A stretch of DNA of 64,000 nt, taken from positions 124,001 to 188,000 of the forward strand of contig NZ_VMNK01000002.1 of the NCBI RefSeq assembly GCF_007625155.1, in the 5' to 3' direction. Position 1 is the first letter of the stretch. Every line of letters starts with the position of its first letter. Shown here in pieces: positions 1 through 8,953 of the stretch. The notes beneath the pieces were generated by a model. It was not told the DNA's origin. It made no database searches and was given only the letters and a program-made list of their open reading frames with translations. Made by a program: the position numbers and the translations under genes. This DNA is from Denitromonas halophila (lineage in GTDB: Bacteria; Pseudomonadota; Gammaproteobacteria; Burkholderiales; Rhodocyclaceae).

Positions 1-579
1 CTGCATCGGACCGGCGGGATCGCCCGGCTTTTTGATCCATGCGAGCATGCCGCGCTGAAACTGAATGCGCAGGCCGCGCAACAAGCGGGTTTCGGTAGCG
101 CTGTCGAGCGTTTGCGGTGCGACGCGGCGGGGGACGGCGGTGCTCAGGTCGGGAAAAAACAGATCGCCTTCGCTTGGCGCTTCCACACCGCGGGCCAGCG
201 CGATACGCGCGTGCAGGCGGGCCAGGCGCAGGGCCTGGTCGGGCGCGCCGTGGGTCAGCTCGTCCAGATAATTGCCAATGGCGGCAATGGCACGGCGGCA
301 CAGGTCGGCCAGCTCATTGGAGAACTCGGGCTCGCCGCGGGCCAGATCGCCCAGCAGTTTATCGACGCTGTCGGCAAACTGGGTCAGACCGTCCAGGCCG
401 ATGATCGACAAGGCGCCGCGCGCCTGGTGCAGATGCGATTGCGCAAACTGCAATTGGGTCGTGCGCTCCTCGTCGGCAACGGCCTTGTCGATGGCCTCCA
501 GGGCGCGAGCGAGCGCTTGGTCGATTTCTCCCTTGACCCAGGTGAGGGGGCCAAGGTCGTGCTCAATGACATGACTCAT
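1..579 (-). CDS. chpA: ChpA/PilL hybrid chemotaxis histidine kinase, N-terminal part (cut by window edge)
   Basis: Only the first 193 codons are present; the gene runs off the left edge. It begins ATG at 579 (M-S-H-V-I-E-H-D) and is open to base 1. The segment is helical. Around residue 51 it has HQARGAL, followed by a hydrophobic glycine-rich turn, which resembles the N-terminal Hpt-like/FimL-like domain of ChpA/PilL. In the known Pseudomonas Pil-Chp system this kinase receives signals from PilJ through PilI and phosphorylates PilG and PilH to control twitching motility and cAMP. It is the last visible gene of the pilG-pilH-pilI-pilJ-chpA operon, starting 31 bases after pilJ. The catalytic, CheW and receiver domains lie outside the window, so the assignment rests on this domain and on gene order. 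Confidence 0.85.
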   Translation of the reverse strand, partial: MSHVIEHDLGPLTWVKGEIDQALARALEAIDKAVADEERTTQLQFAQSHLHQARGALSIIGLDGLTQFADSVDKLLGDLARGEPEFSNELADLCRRAIAAIGNYLDELTHGAPDQALRLARLHARIALARGVEAPSEGDLFFPDLSTAVPRRVAPQTLDSATETRLLRGLRIQFQRGMLAWIKKPGDPAGPMQ

Positions 580-610
580 GCGTGCTGCCTCGTGGCGCGG
601 GCGTTCCGGA

Positions 611-2746
611 TCAAACCTTGAAGCCGGAAACGGACCCTTTCAGTTCGACGGCCAGATCGGCCAGTTCGCCAATGGATACGGCGGTTTGCTTGGTGCCGCG
701 GGTGGTCTGTTCGGTAATGGCCTGGATGCCGCGCATGGACTCGGCCACGCGGGTGGCGCTGGCGGCCTGGCGTTGCGTGTCGGTGGAAATCTGTTCAATC
801 AGCGAGGCGGTTTCGGACGACACGCTGCGGATCTCGACCAGGGCCTGACCGGCAGAGTCGGACAGGGCGGCACCGGCCACCACGTCGCGGGTGGCGGTTT
901 CCATGGCGGATACCGCGTCCTGCGTGTCGGTCTGAATGGTCTTCACAATCGCCGAGATCTGCTTCGTGGCTTCGGCCGAGCGTTCGGCCAGTCGCTGCAC
1001 TTCTTCGGCAACCACCGTAAAGCCGCGGCCTGCTTCGCCGGCCGATGCGGCCTGAATGGCGGCGTTGAGGGCGAGTACGTTGGTCTGTTCGGTAATGTCG
1101 GAAATCAGTTCCACGATCTCGCCAATTTCTTGGGACGACTCGCCCAGGCGCTTGATGCGCTTGGAGGTCTCCTGGATCTTTTCGCGAATCTCGTTCATGC
1201 CCTTGATGGTGTTTTCCACCGCGTCACGGCCTTTGTTGGCCGAGTCGAGCGAGCGACGGGCCACCTGGGCGGACTGCATGGCAAGTTCGGAGGCTTCAGT
1301 CATGGAACGGGCCATCGACTGCACGGTATCGCCCACTTCTTCGAGTTCTTCGGACTGCCGCTGCGCGGCGCTGAGCAGCTCGTTGGAGGTGCGGCGGGCG
1401 GCCTCGGTGGCGCTGGTGACTCGGCCGGCCGCGTCGTTGATTCGACGCACCAGCACGGCGAGCTCTTCAACCGTGTAGTTCACCGAGTCGGCAATGGCGC
1501 CGGTGATGTCTTCGGTCACCGTGGCGCGGATGGTCAAGTCACCGTCGGCGAGGTCGCCCATTTCGTTCATCAGGCGAAGAATGGCCTGCTGGGTCTGGTT
1601 TCGCTCGTCTTCGGCAGACTTCTTCTGGCCTTCGGCTTCGAGCTGTCGGGCGCCGAGGTCGTCACGATACATTTTGACCATGGCGATCAGGGTCAGCACG
1701 GCCAGCGCACCAACGACGGCAATGGCCAGCGGCAGGGTGCCGAAACCGCCGTAGTAGTCGGCGTAGCTGCTGGTCAGCTGGTTGGCCTGTTCGGACAGCG
1801 GGCGGGCGTTGTCGATGATTCGGCGGCCGGCCTGCTTGGCCTGCACCAGATACTGAATGTTGCCGAGAATGCCGGAGACCGCGGCCAGACTTTCGTTGGC
1901 GACGGTTTCCAGTTCGGCAAGTTTTCCGCGGGTGGTGCCATCGGGCGTCATCTCTTTGAGCTGACCGAGAATCTCGCGGAAGCTGTTGGTGTCCTTGCCG
2001 AGCAGGAAGGCCACTTCGGGGTCGATGGCGTCAGCGACGAGCAGTGCGTTGGCATTCTTGGCGATCCGCTGGGTCAGCATCACCAGCCGGTTGGCAGTGG
2101 CGATTTCGCGGGCGCTGGCGCCACCTTGCAGCTTGAGCGCGGCCACTTGCTCGGTGATGTCGAGCAGTAGCGCGTTCTTTTCGTTAATGGTTTCCACCGA
2201 GGTGCTGAGCGTGGTGAGGTTCTTCTCTTGCGCCAGCAGCAACTGGGTGTCTTTGTCGGTCTTGGCCCAGATGGCGGCCAGACTCTCGAGCGGCGCCGCG
2301 AACGGGGCGGGGCTGGCCGGCACGGCGCTGTCGGCTTTGGCCGGGCTGACCTGACCCCCGGAGGTGACGGCGGCGAGGAGACGGTCGAATTCAGCGCGGC
2401 CGTTGCGTAGTTCGGCAAACGCGGCGGCATCCCCTTGCAGTGAGAGCTGACCAGACTTGGCGGTCTGCTCCGAGAGCATGCGCATTTCACCGGCGGCGAA
2501 CAGGTAGGACGTGGCGTTGGCCGCTTGTTGCGTCTGCTGGTAGATCAGGACGCCGAGGGCGATGACGAGCACGAGCAGGACCGCGCCCAGCAAGCGAAGT
2601 TGATCGGCGATCGGGCGTTTGCCCAAGATGGCCAACCCTGGGCGCGCGGCCGATGCGTTACCGGCTTTTTGCGAGGCCTCGGACTCCATGATGGTGGGGG
2701 CCTGGGCGGCTGCGCCTTTCAGGGAAGAGGTAGTCGTTGTTGCCAT
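611..2746 (-). CDS. pilJ: Type IV pilus methyl-accepting chemotaxis protein PilJ
   Basis: The product is 711 residues, an inner-membrane chemoreceptor feeding the Pil-Chp kinase. A cytoplasmic N-tail precedes transmembrane helix 1 (about 51-69). A helical periplasmic PilJ-type region follows, then transmembrane helix 2 (about 338-360), a HAMP-like segment and a long cytoplasmic coiled coil. The conserved hairpin tip, [20 protein letters not shown], lies near residue 555. The tip has NAAIQAA where most receptors have NAAIEAA, which is typical of PilJ. The gene sits between pilI and chpA in the usual order. The long open frames on the opposite strand here are coding shadows. Confidence 0.95.
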   Translation of the reverse strand: MATTTTSSLKGAAAQAPTIMESEASQKAGNASAARPGLAILGKRPIADQLRLLGAVLLVLVIALGVLIYQQTQQAANATSYLFAAGEMRMLSEQTAKSGQLSLQGDAAAFAELRNGRAEFDRLLAAVTSGGQVSPAKADSAVPASPAPFAAPLESLAAIWAKTDKDTQLLLAQEKNLTTLSTSVETINEKNALLLDITEQVAALKLQGGASAREIATANRLVMLTQRIAKNANALLVADAIDPEVAFLLGKDTNSFREILGQLKEMTPDGTTRGKLAELETVANESLAAVSGILGNIQYLVQAKQAGRRIIDNARPLSEQANQLTSSYADYYGGFGTLPLAIAVVGALAVLTLIAMVKMYRDDLGARQLEAEGQKKSAEDERNQTQQAILRLMNEMGDLADGDLTIRATVTEDITGAIADSVNYTVEELAVLVRRINDAAGRVTSATEAARRTSNELLSAAQRQSEELEEVGDTVQSMARSMTEASELAMQSAQVARRSLDSANKGRDAVENTIKGMNEIREKIQETSKRIKRLGESSQEIGEIVELISDITEQTNVLALNAAIQAASAGEAGRGFTVVAEEVQRLAERSAEATKQISAIVKTIQTDTQDAVSAMETATRDVVAGAALSDSAGQALVEIRSVSSETASLIEQISTDTQRQAASATRVAESMRGIQAITEQTTRGTKQTAVSIGELADLAVELKGSVSGFKV

Positions 2747-2791
2747 GGCGTTCGCTCCGTGTGGATGGGCGAGGTCAGAAAGAAGGCGAAG

Positions 2792-3304
2792 TCAAACTGC
2801 GCTTGCTTCGAGGAATTCGGTGTTCGTGAGCAGTTGCGGGACGTCGATGTGCTTCCAGCGGCGACCGTGCAGATCGTTCACGTGGCGAGGAATCCACGCC
2901 ACGGGGGTTTCCGGTGTGTCACCGGGTTCAAAGTCTTCGGGGCTGCGCAGGCCGACCGTGTTGCTGACCAGCAAGGCGCAGTTGGCGCCGTGTCGGGCGC
3001 CGATCAGGACGAGCCGGGCGGTGCCGGCCAGCGAGGTGGTGGGGCCGCCGCAGAAGGCTGACAGGTCGATGACCCCGAACAGCGTGCCGCGCACATTGGC
3101 CAGGCCGCGGAACCACGGCTGGGTGAGCGGGACGCTTGCTAGCGGCGGGACGGACAGGATTTCGCCCGCGTCAGCCAGGTCAACCAGCCATTGTTCGCCG
3201 CCGGCGGTCAGGCCCAGCAGGTCGCGCCGCGGTGCCGATTGTGCATCGGCGAGGCGTCGGACAAGGCTTTCCTGAAATTCTCTGAGGCTGATGCGCTTGG
3301 CCAT
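2792..3304 (-). CDS. pilI: CheW-like adaptor PilI
   Basis: The product is 170 residues from ATG at 3304 (M-A-K-R-I-S-L-R-E-F). The open frame continues upstream to 3499, but that extension overlaps pilH and has no CheW character. It has a CheW fold: beta-strand segments such as EQWLVDLADAGEIL, a V-R-G-T-L-F-G-V-I-D-L strand, and a late ARLVLIG strand. In the known Pil-Chp system PilI couples PilJ to the kinase ChpA in the cytoplasm. It starts 10 bases after pilH ends and is followed by pilJ after 45 bases, which supports co-transcription. Confidence 0.9.
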   Translation of the reverse strand: MAKRISLREFQESLVRRLADAQSAPRRDLLGLTAGGEQWLVDLADAGEILSVPPLASVPLTQPWFRGLANVRGTLFGVIDLSAFCGGPTTSLAGTARLVLIGARHGANCALLVSNTVGLRSPEDFEPGDTPETPVAWIPRHVNDLHGRRWKHIDVPQLLTNTEFLEASAV

Positions 3305-3314
3305 GCGGGGCGGC

Positions 3315-3680
3315 TCAGCCGATGGCCTTGATGCGGGCCAGCAACTCGGTGTGGTCGACCGGCTTGACGAGGTAGTCGTAGGCGCCCTGGCGCATACCCC
3401 AGATCTTGTCGGTTTCCTGGCCCTTGGTGGTGCAGATGATGACCGGAATGGCGCGGGTGGCTTCGTCGCGCGAAATGGTGCGCGTGGCCTGGTAGCCATT
3501 CATGCCCGGCATGACCACATCCATCAGGATCAGGTCGGGCAGTTCGCTCTTGCTCTTGGCAATGCCTTCTTCGCCGGTTTCGGCGGTGATGACCTGGTAC
3601 CCGTTTTTGGTCAGCGCTTCGCTCAGTGCGTAACGCTCCGTCGGGGAGTCGTCGACGATGAGAATTTTCTTGATCGGCAT
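3315..3680 (-). CDS. pilH: Twitching motility response regulator PilH
   Basis: The product is 121 residues, a single receiver domain with no output domain (CheY type). The acidic pair D10-D11, the phospho-acceptor D54 in LILMDVVMPG, the switch threonine in IICTTKGQ and the conserved lysine in YLVKPVDH are all present. In Pseudomonas PilH works with PilG, downstream of ChpA, on pilus extension and retraction. It follows pilG by 11 bases and precedes pilI. Identity as PilH rather than PilG rests on position and on the M-P-I-K-K-I-L-I-V-D-D start typical of PilH. Confidence 0.93.
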   Translation of the reverse strand: MPIKKILIVDDSPTERYALSEALTKNGYQVITAETGEEGIAKSKSELPDLILMDVVMPGMNGYQATRTISRDEATRAIPVIICTTKGQETDKIWGMRQGAYDYLVKPVDHTELLARIKAIG

Positions 3681-3691
3681 GGAAGTTCAAC

Positions 3692-4087
3692 TCACTCGGT
3701 GGATTGGAGGGGCGTGCCATGCTTGGCAACGGCCCGCAGCAGACTGTCCTTGGTAAAAGGTTTGGTCAGGTATTCGTCGGAGCCGACCATACGGCCGCGC
3801 GCCCGGTCGAACAGGCCGTCCTTGGAGGACAGCATGATGACCGGGGTCTTGGTGAGGCGGGCGTTTTTCTTGATCAGGGCGCAGGTCTGATAGCCGTCGA
3901 GGCGCGGCATCATGATGTCGACAAAAATGACATCGGGTCGGTGGTCGGCAATTTTCGCGAGGGCGTCGAAACCGTCTTCGGCGAGCACCACCTGGCAGCC
4001 CGCCTGCGCGAGAAAAATCTCAGCACTGCGTCGAATGGTGTTGCTGTCGTCAATCACCATTACTTTCAGTCCGGTCAGATCAACCAT
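3692..4087 (-). CDS. pilG: Twitching motility response regulator PilG
   Basis: The product is 131 residues, a stand-alone receiver domain. D13-D14 form the acidic pocket, D57 in VIFVDIMMPR is the phospho-acceptor, and the switch residues lie in PVIMLSSKD with the lysine in YLTKPF. The ATG at 4087 is preferred because an AGGG ribosome-binding site precedes it by about five bases. An in-frame GTG at 4093 would add two residues. It is the first pil gene, 98 bases downstream of the rubredoxin gene. PilG is one of two CheY-like outputs of ChpA and in Pseudomonas is needed for pilus extension and for activating adenylate cyclase. Confidence 0.93.
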   Translation of the reverse strand: MVDLTGLKVMVIDDSNTIRRSAEIFLAQAGCQVVLAEDGFDALAKIADHRPDVIFVDIMMPRLDGYQTCALIKKNARLTKTPVIMLSSKDGLFDRARGRMVGSDEYLTKPFTKDSLLRAVAKHGTPLQSTE

Positions 4088-4185
4088 AGTCACCCTGCGT
4101 ATCGGTTTGCGCTGCTCATGGAGCGCTGCACGAAGTCTTGTCGTGTATCACTATCGGACAATCATTTCGCATCTTGAGCGAAAGT

Positions 4186-4365
4186 TTAGATTTCGACCAT
4201 TTCGAAATCTTCCTTGCGCGCTTCGCACTCGGGGCAATTCCAGTTCGGGGGAATGTCTTCCCAGCGGGTTCCGGGCGCAATGCCTTCGTCTGGGAGTCCG
4301 GCGGCTTCATCGTAAATAAAGCCACAGATCAGGCACATGTAGGTCTTGAAATCAGTCTCGAGCAT
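4186..4365 (-). CDS. Rubredoxin
   Basis: The product is 59 residues from ATG at 4365. It has the complete one-iron rubredoxin site: C11-x-x-C14-G near the N-terminus and C44-P-x-C47 near the C-terminus, with the family's Y-D-E, G-I-A-P-G-T and W-E-D-I-P between. It is a small cytoplasmic electron carrier. The open frame extends upstream to 4587, but that part is arginine-rich, out of family and overlaps the divergent thiD leader. Rubredoxin beside pilG is a recurring arrangement in betaproteobacteria; no functional link to pili is established here. Confidence 0.93.
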   Translation of the reverse strand: MLETDFKTYMCLICGFIYDEAAGLPDEGIAPGTRWEDIPPNWNCPECEARKEDFEMVEI

Positions 4366-4503
4366 CGGTGTTCGCGTCTGCCTCGTCCGAGTCATCCTGC
4401 TCCGCCAGCGGGTGGCGCCAGCGGAAAAGGAAGCTCGTGTCTCGTGTGTGTTCTTGTCCCGATTCCGCGGTAACGGCTCGCTCACGCTGAGACGGGCGCG
4501 GGA

Positions 4504-4512
4504 TGCTAAAAT
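4504..4512 (+). promoter_or_regulatory. Possible extended -10 promoter for the thiD-like gene
   Basis: TGCTAAAAT fits an extended -10 element (TG-n-TAAAAT) about 75 bases before the thiD-like start, in a divergent intergenic region shared with rubredoxin. No good -35 hexamer is visible at 17 bases. No TPP riboswitch core was found in the leader. Confidence 0.35.
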
Positions 4513-4586
4513 TTGCGGCATCTTACCGTATTTTGCTGCGCATGCCAGTGTGCAGCGGTCCGCCCGGCTCGAGGCGGGAGACATCA

Positions 4587-5381
4587 ATGCGTCATGTTGC
4601 TGCTGTTCTAGTTGTCGGCCCGGCCGACCCGACCTCCGCTGCCGGCGTGACTGCCGATGTCCTGACCATCGCGTCGCAGGGGGCCTATCCGCTGAGTGTC
4701 GTTTCGGAAATGTGCCTGCGTGACACCGCGCAATTCGACGCGCGCATCGCGCTTGACCCCGAGCTCGTGCTTGAGCAGGCGCGGATGATTCTCGAAGACG
4801 CGCCGGTTGCCGCGATCAAGCTGACCTTGCCAGGCTCGGTTGATATGGTGGTGGCGCTGGCCGGGCTGGTGTCAGACTACGGGAACGTGCCGCTCGTGAT
4901 CGAGGCGCCGTCGTTGATTCTGAACGAAGATGACACCGACGACTCCCCCTTGTCTGCTGCGATCGAGCTCTTGTTGCCGCAGGCGGCTGTGCTGGTGGGT
5001 GACGTCGCGGTCTGCCGTCGCCTGGTGAGCTCGGCGTTTGAGGGGGACGAGTCGCAGTTGAGCGTCGAAGACCTCGGTGCCGCCTTGTGTGCGACGGGTG
5101 CGGACCATGTGTTGTTGCTCGGCGGTGCTGCCGGCGTGCAGGTGGTGCACGTTTTGCATGGGTCGTCGGGTGTGGTTCGTCGTGATGTGTTCGAGCGCGC
5201 TTCGGTGCCGGTGCTGGGCCTGGCCAGTTCCGCGTCGGCGGCGCTGGCGGCGAGCCTGGCCGAGGGGCTGGGTGTCCCCGCTGCCGTGCAGGCAGCGCTG
5301 CGTTGTGCGCATGCCGCCGAAGGCCGACACTTCCGCCTGGGCATGGGCACTGCGGTGCCTGGTCGTGGGACGCGCAAATGA
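4587..5381 (+). CDS. Divergent ThiD-like (HMP-P kinase family) protein lacking catalytic motif
   Basis: The product is 264 residues from ATG at 4587, preceded by GGGAG. The overall layout matches hydroxymethylpyrimidine(-phosphate) kinase ThiD of the ribokinase fold, and it overlaps thiE by four bases (ATGA). Key signatures are eroded. The N-terminal AGSDxxGGAGxQAD loop reads [15 protein letters not shown]. The DPVM strand reads IEAPSLIL. The C-terminal GTGCT anion hole with the catalytic cysteine reads GLASS, followed by the normal helix ([12 protein letters not shown]). A working kinase is therefore doubtful. It may be a regulatory or scaffolding paralogue, or a decaying gene kept in frame. 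Fold and neighbourhood support the family; enzymatic activity is not supported. Confidence 0.7.
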   Translation: MRHVAAVLVVGPADPTSAAGVTADVLTIASQGAYPLSVVSEMCLRDTAQFDARIALDPELVLEQARMILEDAPVAAIKLTLPGSVDMVVALAGLVSDYGNVPLVIEAPSLILNEDDTDDSPLSAAIELLLPQAAVLVGDVAVCRRLVSSAFEGDESQLSVEDLGAALCATGADHVLLLGGAAGVQVVHVLHGSSGVVRRDVFERASVPVLGLASSASAALAASLAEGLGVPAAVQAALRCAHAAEGRHFRLGMGTAVPGRGTRK

Positions 5382-6031
5382 GCGTCGCGACACCCCCGAT
5401 GCGCGGCCTGTACCTGGTGACCCCAGACTGGGACGACAGCGCGCGCCTCTTCAGCGCGGTTGACGCCGCGTTGGCGGGGCAGCCGGCTCTGCTGCAATAC
5501 CGCAACAAGTCGACGGACGCCGCCCGGCGGCTGAACGAGGCCTCGCGGCTCGCTGCACTTTGCCGGCGCGCGGGTGTGCCCTTCATCGTCAACGACGATC
5601 TCGAACTGGCGCTGCGTGTCGAGGCCGACGGCGTGCATCTTGGCCGGGACGACGGCGCGCTCGAGAGGGCGCGCGAACGCCTGGGCGCCGACCGGATGCT
5701 CGGCGTGACCTGCTACAACGATGTGGCGCGGGCGGAGGCCGCCGAGGTGCTCGGCGCCGATTATGTGGCCTTTGGCGCCATGTTTCCGTCGCCAAGCAAA
5801 CCGCAGGCGGTGGTCGCCACGCCGGCCGTGCTGTCGTTGGCGCGCCAGCGTTGCGCGGTGCCGGTCGCGGCCATCGGTGGCATCACGCTGGAGAACGCCG
5901 CGCCGCTGGTCGCAGCGGGTGCGGACTTGCTTGCGGTGATCAGTGATGTTTTCATGGCGGCCGATGTGGCCGCGCGCGCGGCGGCGTATGGCGCCCTGTT
6001 TGATGGTGCGACACCGCCCGCCAGGCCCTGA
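5378..6031 (+). CDS. thiE: Thiamine phosphate synthase
   Basis: The product is 217 residues, a TIM-barrel enzyme that joins HMP pyrophosphate and thiazole phosphate to make thiamine phosphate in the cytoplasm. Family marks are GLYLVTPD at the N-terminus, LLQYRNK (pyrophosphate binding), PFIVNDD, ADGVHLGRDD, DYVAFGAMFPSPSK and VAAIGGIT near the C-terminus. The start ATG overlaps the stop of the thiD-like gene (ATGA), implying translational coupling. hemL follows 42 bases later on the same strand and may share the transcript. Confidence 0.93.
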   Translation: MSVATPPMRGLYLVTPDWDDSARLFSAVDAALAGQPALLQYRNKSTDAARRLNEASRLAALCRRAGVPFIVNDDLELALRVEADGVHLGRDDGALERARERLGADRMLGVTCYNDVARAEAAEVLGADYVAFGAMFPSPSKPQAVVATPAVLSLARQRCAVPVAAIGGITLENAAPLVAAGADLLAVISDVFMAADVAARAAAYGALFDGATPPARP

Positions 6032-6073
6032 CCGCGCACTGCGGATTCAAGAACACCTTATCTGGAAGAACTC

Positions 6074-7357
6074 ATGAGCCGAAACGAAACCTTGTTCAAC
6101 CGCGCCCAAACCGTGATCCCCGGCGGCGTCAATTCTCCGGTGCGCGCCTTCGGGTCGGTCGGCGGCTTCCCGCGCTTCATCGCGCGGGCCGAAGGCTCAC
6201 GCATGTGGGATGCCGACGGCGCGGCCTATATCGACTATGTCGGCTCCTGGGGCCCGGCCATCGCCGGTCATGCCCACCCGGCCATCGTCGAGGCGGTGCG
6301 CGAGGCGGCGCTGAAGGGCTTGTCCTTTGGCGCGCCGACCGAGGCGGAAGTGGAGATTGCCGAGGAACTGTGTGCGCATCTGCCCAGCCTCGACATGGTG
6401 CGCCTGGTCAGCTCCGGCACCGAGGCGACGATGAGCGCCATTCGTCTGGCGCGTGGTTTTACCGGCCGCGACACCATCATCAAGTTCGAAGGCTGCTACC
6501 ACGGCCACGCCGACTGCCTGCTGGTCAAGGCCGGCTCGGGGCTGCTGACCTTTGGCAACCCGTCGTCCGGCGGCGTGCCCGACGACTTCGCCAAGCACAC
6601 CCTGGTGCTCGACTACAACAACCCCGAGCAGCTCGAAGAAACCTTCCGCGCCAAGGGCGACAGCATCGCCGCGGTTATCGTCGAGCCCTTCGCCGGCAAC
6701 ATGAACCTGATCCGCCCGAGCGACCGCTTCCTGCATCTGCTGCGCCAGCTGTGCACCGCGCATGGCACCGTGCTGATTTTTGACGAAGTGATGACCGGTC
6801 TGCGCGTTGGCCCGCAAGGTGTGCAAGGTCTGGTCGGCATCACGCCGGACCTCACCACCCTGGGCAAAGTCATCGGCGGCGGCATGCCGGTGGGTGCCTT
6901 TGGTGGCCGTCGCGACATCATGGAAAAGATCGCGCCGCTCGGTTCGGTGTATCAGGCTGGCACACTGTCTGGCAGTCCGGTGGCCGTCGCTGCCGGACTG
7001 GCGTCGCTCAAATTGATCCAGGCGCCGGGCTTTTACGAAGCGCTCGAAGCGCGCACCGTGCAACTGGTCGAGGGCCTGCAGGCTGCTGCCAAACGCCACG
7101 GCGTCACTTTCTGCGCCCAATCCTTTGGTGGCATGTTCGGACTGTATTTCGCCGACGCGTTGCCGCAGTCCTTTGCTGACGTGATGGCCTCTGATCGCAA
7201 CCGCTTCAACCAGTTCTTCCATGCCATGCTCGACGCGGGCCATTACTTTGCGCCCTCGGCCTTCGAAGCCGGCTTTGTCTCGGCCGCCCATACCGAGGCG
7301 GACATTGACGCTACCATCGCGGCAGCGGATCGGGTGTTTGCCGGCATGGCGGCGTAA
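6074..7357 (+). CDS. hemL: Glutamate-1-semialdehyde 2,1-aminomutase
   Basis: The product is 427 residues, the normal family length. It is a PLP enzyme converting glutamate-1-semialdehyde to 5-aminolevulinate in the C5 route to haem and other tetrapyrroles. It begins [25 protein letters not shown], in segments typical of HemL. It has the [10 protein letters not shown] phosphate loop, the FDEVMTG aspartate motif and the PLP lysine K265 in [18 protein letters not shown]. It follows thiE on the plus strand. The opposite-strand 514-codon frame is a shadow. Confidence 0.96.
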   Translation: MSRNETLFNRAQTVIPGGVNSPVRAFGSVGGFPRFIARAEGSRMWDADGAAYIDYVGSWGPAIAGHAHPAIVEAVREAALKGLSFGAPTEAEVEIAEELCAHLPSLDMVRLVSSGTEATMSAIRLARGFTGRDTIIKFEGCYHGHADCLLVKAGSGLLTFGNPSSGGVPDDFAKHTLVLDYNNPEQLEETFRAKGDSIAAVIVEPFAGNMNLIRPSDRFLHLLRQLCTAHGTVLIFDEVMTGLRVGPQGVQGLVGITPDLTTLGKVIGGGMPVGAFGGRRDIMEKIAPLGSVYQAGTLSGSPVAVAAGLASLKLIQAPGFYEALEARTVQLVEGLQAAAKRHGVTFCAQSFGGMFGLYFADALPQSFADVMASDRNRFNQFFHAMLDAGHYFAPSAFEAGFVSAAHTEADIDATIAAADRVFAGMAA

Positions 7358-7370
7358 AAGCCTTGATAAA

Positions 7371-7384
7371 AGAACGATCGTTCT
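7371..7384. promoter_or_regulatory. Palindromic operator, probable TetR autoregulatory site
   Basis: AGAACGATCGTTCT is a perfect 14-base palindrome centred 21 bases before the TetR start. Promoter-like TTGATA (7363-7368) and TATAGT (7384-7389) flank it with a 15-base gap, so a bound repressor would block RNA polymerase. The palindrome is seen directly; binding is inferred. Confidence 0.6.
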
Positions 7385-7397
7385 ATAGTGTGAGCGC

Positions 7398-8003
7398 ATG
7401 AACAAAGGCGAACGTACCCGGCAAACCATCCTCGATGCGGCAGTGGCCATGGCTTGCGAAGCAGGCTTCGAGTCGCTGTCGATCGGGGCGCTGGCTGATC
7501 GGGTCGGCATGTCGAAGAGCGGACTGTTCGCCCACTTCGGCTCACGCGAAGACTTGCAGATCGCCGCCATCGAGGCGGCGGCCGCACGTTTTACCGAGCT
7601 GGTCTTCCTGCCGGCGCTCAAGGCACCACGCGGGGTGCCGCGTCTCGAAGCCTTGCTCGGCAACTGGCTGACCTGGGTCGACCGGGGCGGCTGGGGCGGC
7701 GGTTGCCCCTTGCAATCGGCCGCGCTGGAATTCGATGACAAGCCCGGCCCGGTGCGCGACGTGGTGATTGCCCATTATCGGCAGCTGGAACGAGAGCTCA
7801 CGCGCACCGTGCGCTTGGCGGTGGAGCAGGGCGAGTTCCGTGCCGATCTCGAGCTGAGTCAGTTCGTGTTCGACATGCTGGGCATTGTTTTCGTTACCTA
7901 CTACCGGCGACGCCTGCTCTCCGATGCGAACACGCGCGCCATGGCGCTGCGCAGCTTCAACGATCTGATTTCACGTAGCCGGACGATACCGGCAACCCAC
8001 TGA
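7398..8003 (+). CDS. TetR/AcrR family transcriptional regulator
   Basis: The product is 201 residues from ATG at 7398. The N-terminal third is a TetR helix-turn-helix: ILDAAVAMACEAGFESLSIG, then ALADRVGMSKSGLFAHFGSR, then DLQIAAIEAA. The C-terminal part is all-helical and would bind an unidentified ligand. A perfect palindrome immediately upstream suggests self-repression. An alpha/beta hydrolase begins 35 bases downstream on the same strand and is the likeliest co-regulated gene. The leader between the predicted promoter and the start is very short. Confidence 0.88.
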   Translation: MNKGERTRQTILDAAVAMACEAGFESLSIGALADRVGMSKSGLFAHFGSREDLQIAAIEAAAARFTELVFLPALKAPRGVPRLEALLGNWLTWVDRGGWGGGCPLQSAALEFDDKPGPVRDVVIAHYRQLERELTRTVRLAVEQGEFRADLELSQFVFDMLGIVFVTYYRRRLLSDANTRAMALRSFNDLISRSRTIPATH

Positions 8004-8038
8004 TCCCGTCCGGGATAGGCGATCTGACAGAGAGAGGC

Positions 8039-8953
8039 ATGATGAAAACTTTGCCAAAAAATAGCACGACCGATCGTATTGAATTGCTGACCCCCGCGCA
8101 ACGCCGCTGGGTATCGCTCAGCGCGCGGCTGTTTCCGGGCTGGACGGCGGGCAAGGCCGAGGCGCTGCTGCTTCGACCACCGCGCAAACGGGGGCGGGCG
8201 GGTGAGGTGCTTAGTGCCTGGGGCCAGCGCGAGACCTTGAGCGTGGGCGGCCACGCGATGGCGGTGTGGCATTTCGGCGAGGCCGGGCGGCGGCGCGTGG
8301 TGCTGGTGCATGGCTGGGGCGGGTATGGCGCGCAACTGGCCACCTGGGTGCCGGCTTTGCTGGCGCGTGGGTTTGCGGTCAGCGTATTCGACCAGCCTGG
8401 CCATGGCGACAGCGATGGCCAGGCGGGGATCTTGCCCGACTTCATTGCCGGCTTGCGAGCGGTGATGGCGGTGGTGCCCGATGTGGCGGCCGTGGTGGCG
8501 CATTCGATGGGCGCCGCCAGTGCCTTGCATGCGGTGCGCGAGGGCTTGCCGGTGGATGCCCTGGTGTTGATTGGCTCGCCGGGCTCCTTCGACATCCACC
8601 TGGAAAGTTTGTCTCGGCGGGTTGGTCTGGGGCGGCGGGCGCATCACTCGCTACGCGGCCGACTGGAGCGTCGCTATGTGCCAATCGTTGAAATGGATGC
8701 CTTGCGCGACCTGCCCGTGGCGCGCACGCGTGCCCTGTTTGTGCATGACGAGGATGACTCGGAAGTCGACTTCAGCCATCTGGCACGACTGCATGCCGCC
8801 TGGCCGGGGAGCGAGACGATGGCCACCCACGGCTACGGGCACCATCGGATCCTGCGCGCGCCGGAGGTGATCGCGAGATCGGTGGACTTTCTGGAGGAGG
8901 CCCTAAAGCAAAAAAATCGAGGCCAGCCCAAGGAAGATGAAGAAGCCGCCTGA
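8039..8953 (+). CDS. Alpha/beta hydrolase
   Basis: The product is 304 residues, a soluble serine hydrolase of unknown substrate. Strand and oxyanion motif VVLVHGWGG is followed by FDQPGHGDS. The nucleophile S156 sits in AHSMGA. The probable acid is in the HDEDDSEVDF loop and the histidine in HGYGHHRIL. An AGAGAGG ribosome-binding site precedes the ATG at 8039 (a second ATG follows at once). It lies 35 bases after the TetR gene, so it is probably controlled by it. The last 51 bases overlap the end of mgtE on the other strand. The C-terminal tail is charged (KQKNRGQPKEDEEAA) and may simply be a by-product of that overlap. Confidence 0.85.
   Translation: MMKTLPKNSTTDRIELLTPAQRRWVSLSARLFPGWTAGKAEALLLRPPRKRGRAGEVLSAWGQRETLSVGGHAMAVWHFGEAGRRRVVLVHGWGGYGAQLATWVPALLARGFAVSVFDQPGHGDSDGQAGILPDFIAGLRAVMAVVPDVAAVVAHSMGAASALHAVREGLPVDALVLIGSPGSFDIHLESLSRRVGLGRRAHHSLRGRLERRYVPIVEMDALRDLPVARTRALFVHDEDDSEVDFSHLARLHAAWPGSETMATHGYGHHRILRAPEVIARSVDFLEEALKQKNRGQPKEDEEAA

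Noticed and set aside
578-2170. 530-codon open frame on the plus strand opposite pilJ
   Set aside because: High GC leaves the antisense frame open. The protein is a low-complexity G/H/V mix with no domain, and pilJ is unambiguous on the other strand.
4366-4586. Possible TPP riboswitch before the thiD-like gene
   Set aside because: A CTGAGA is present near 4486, but the conserved ACCTGAtctggaTAATGCCAGCG-type half is absent.
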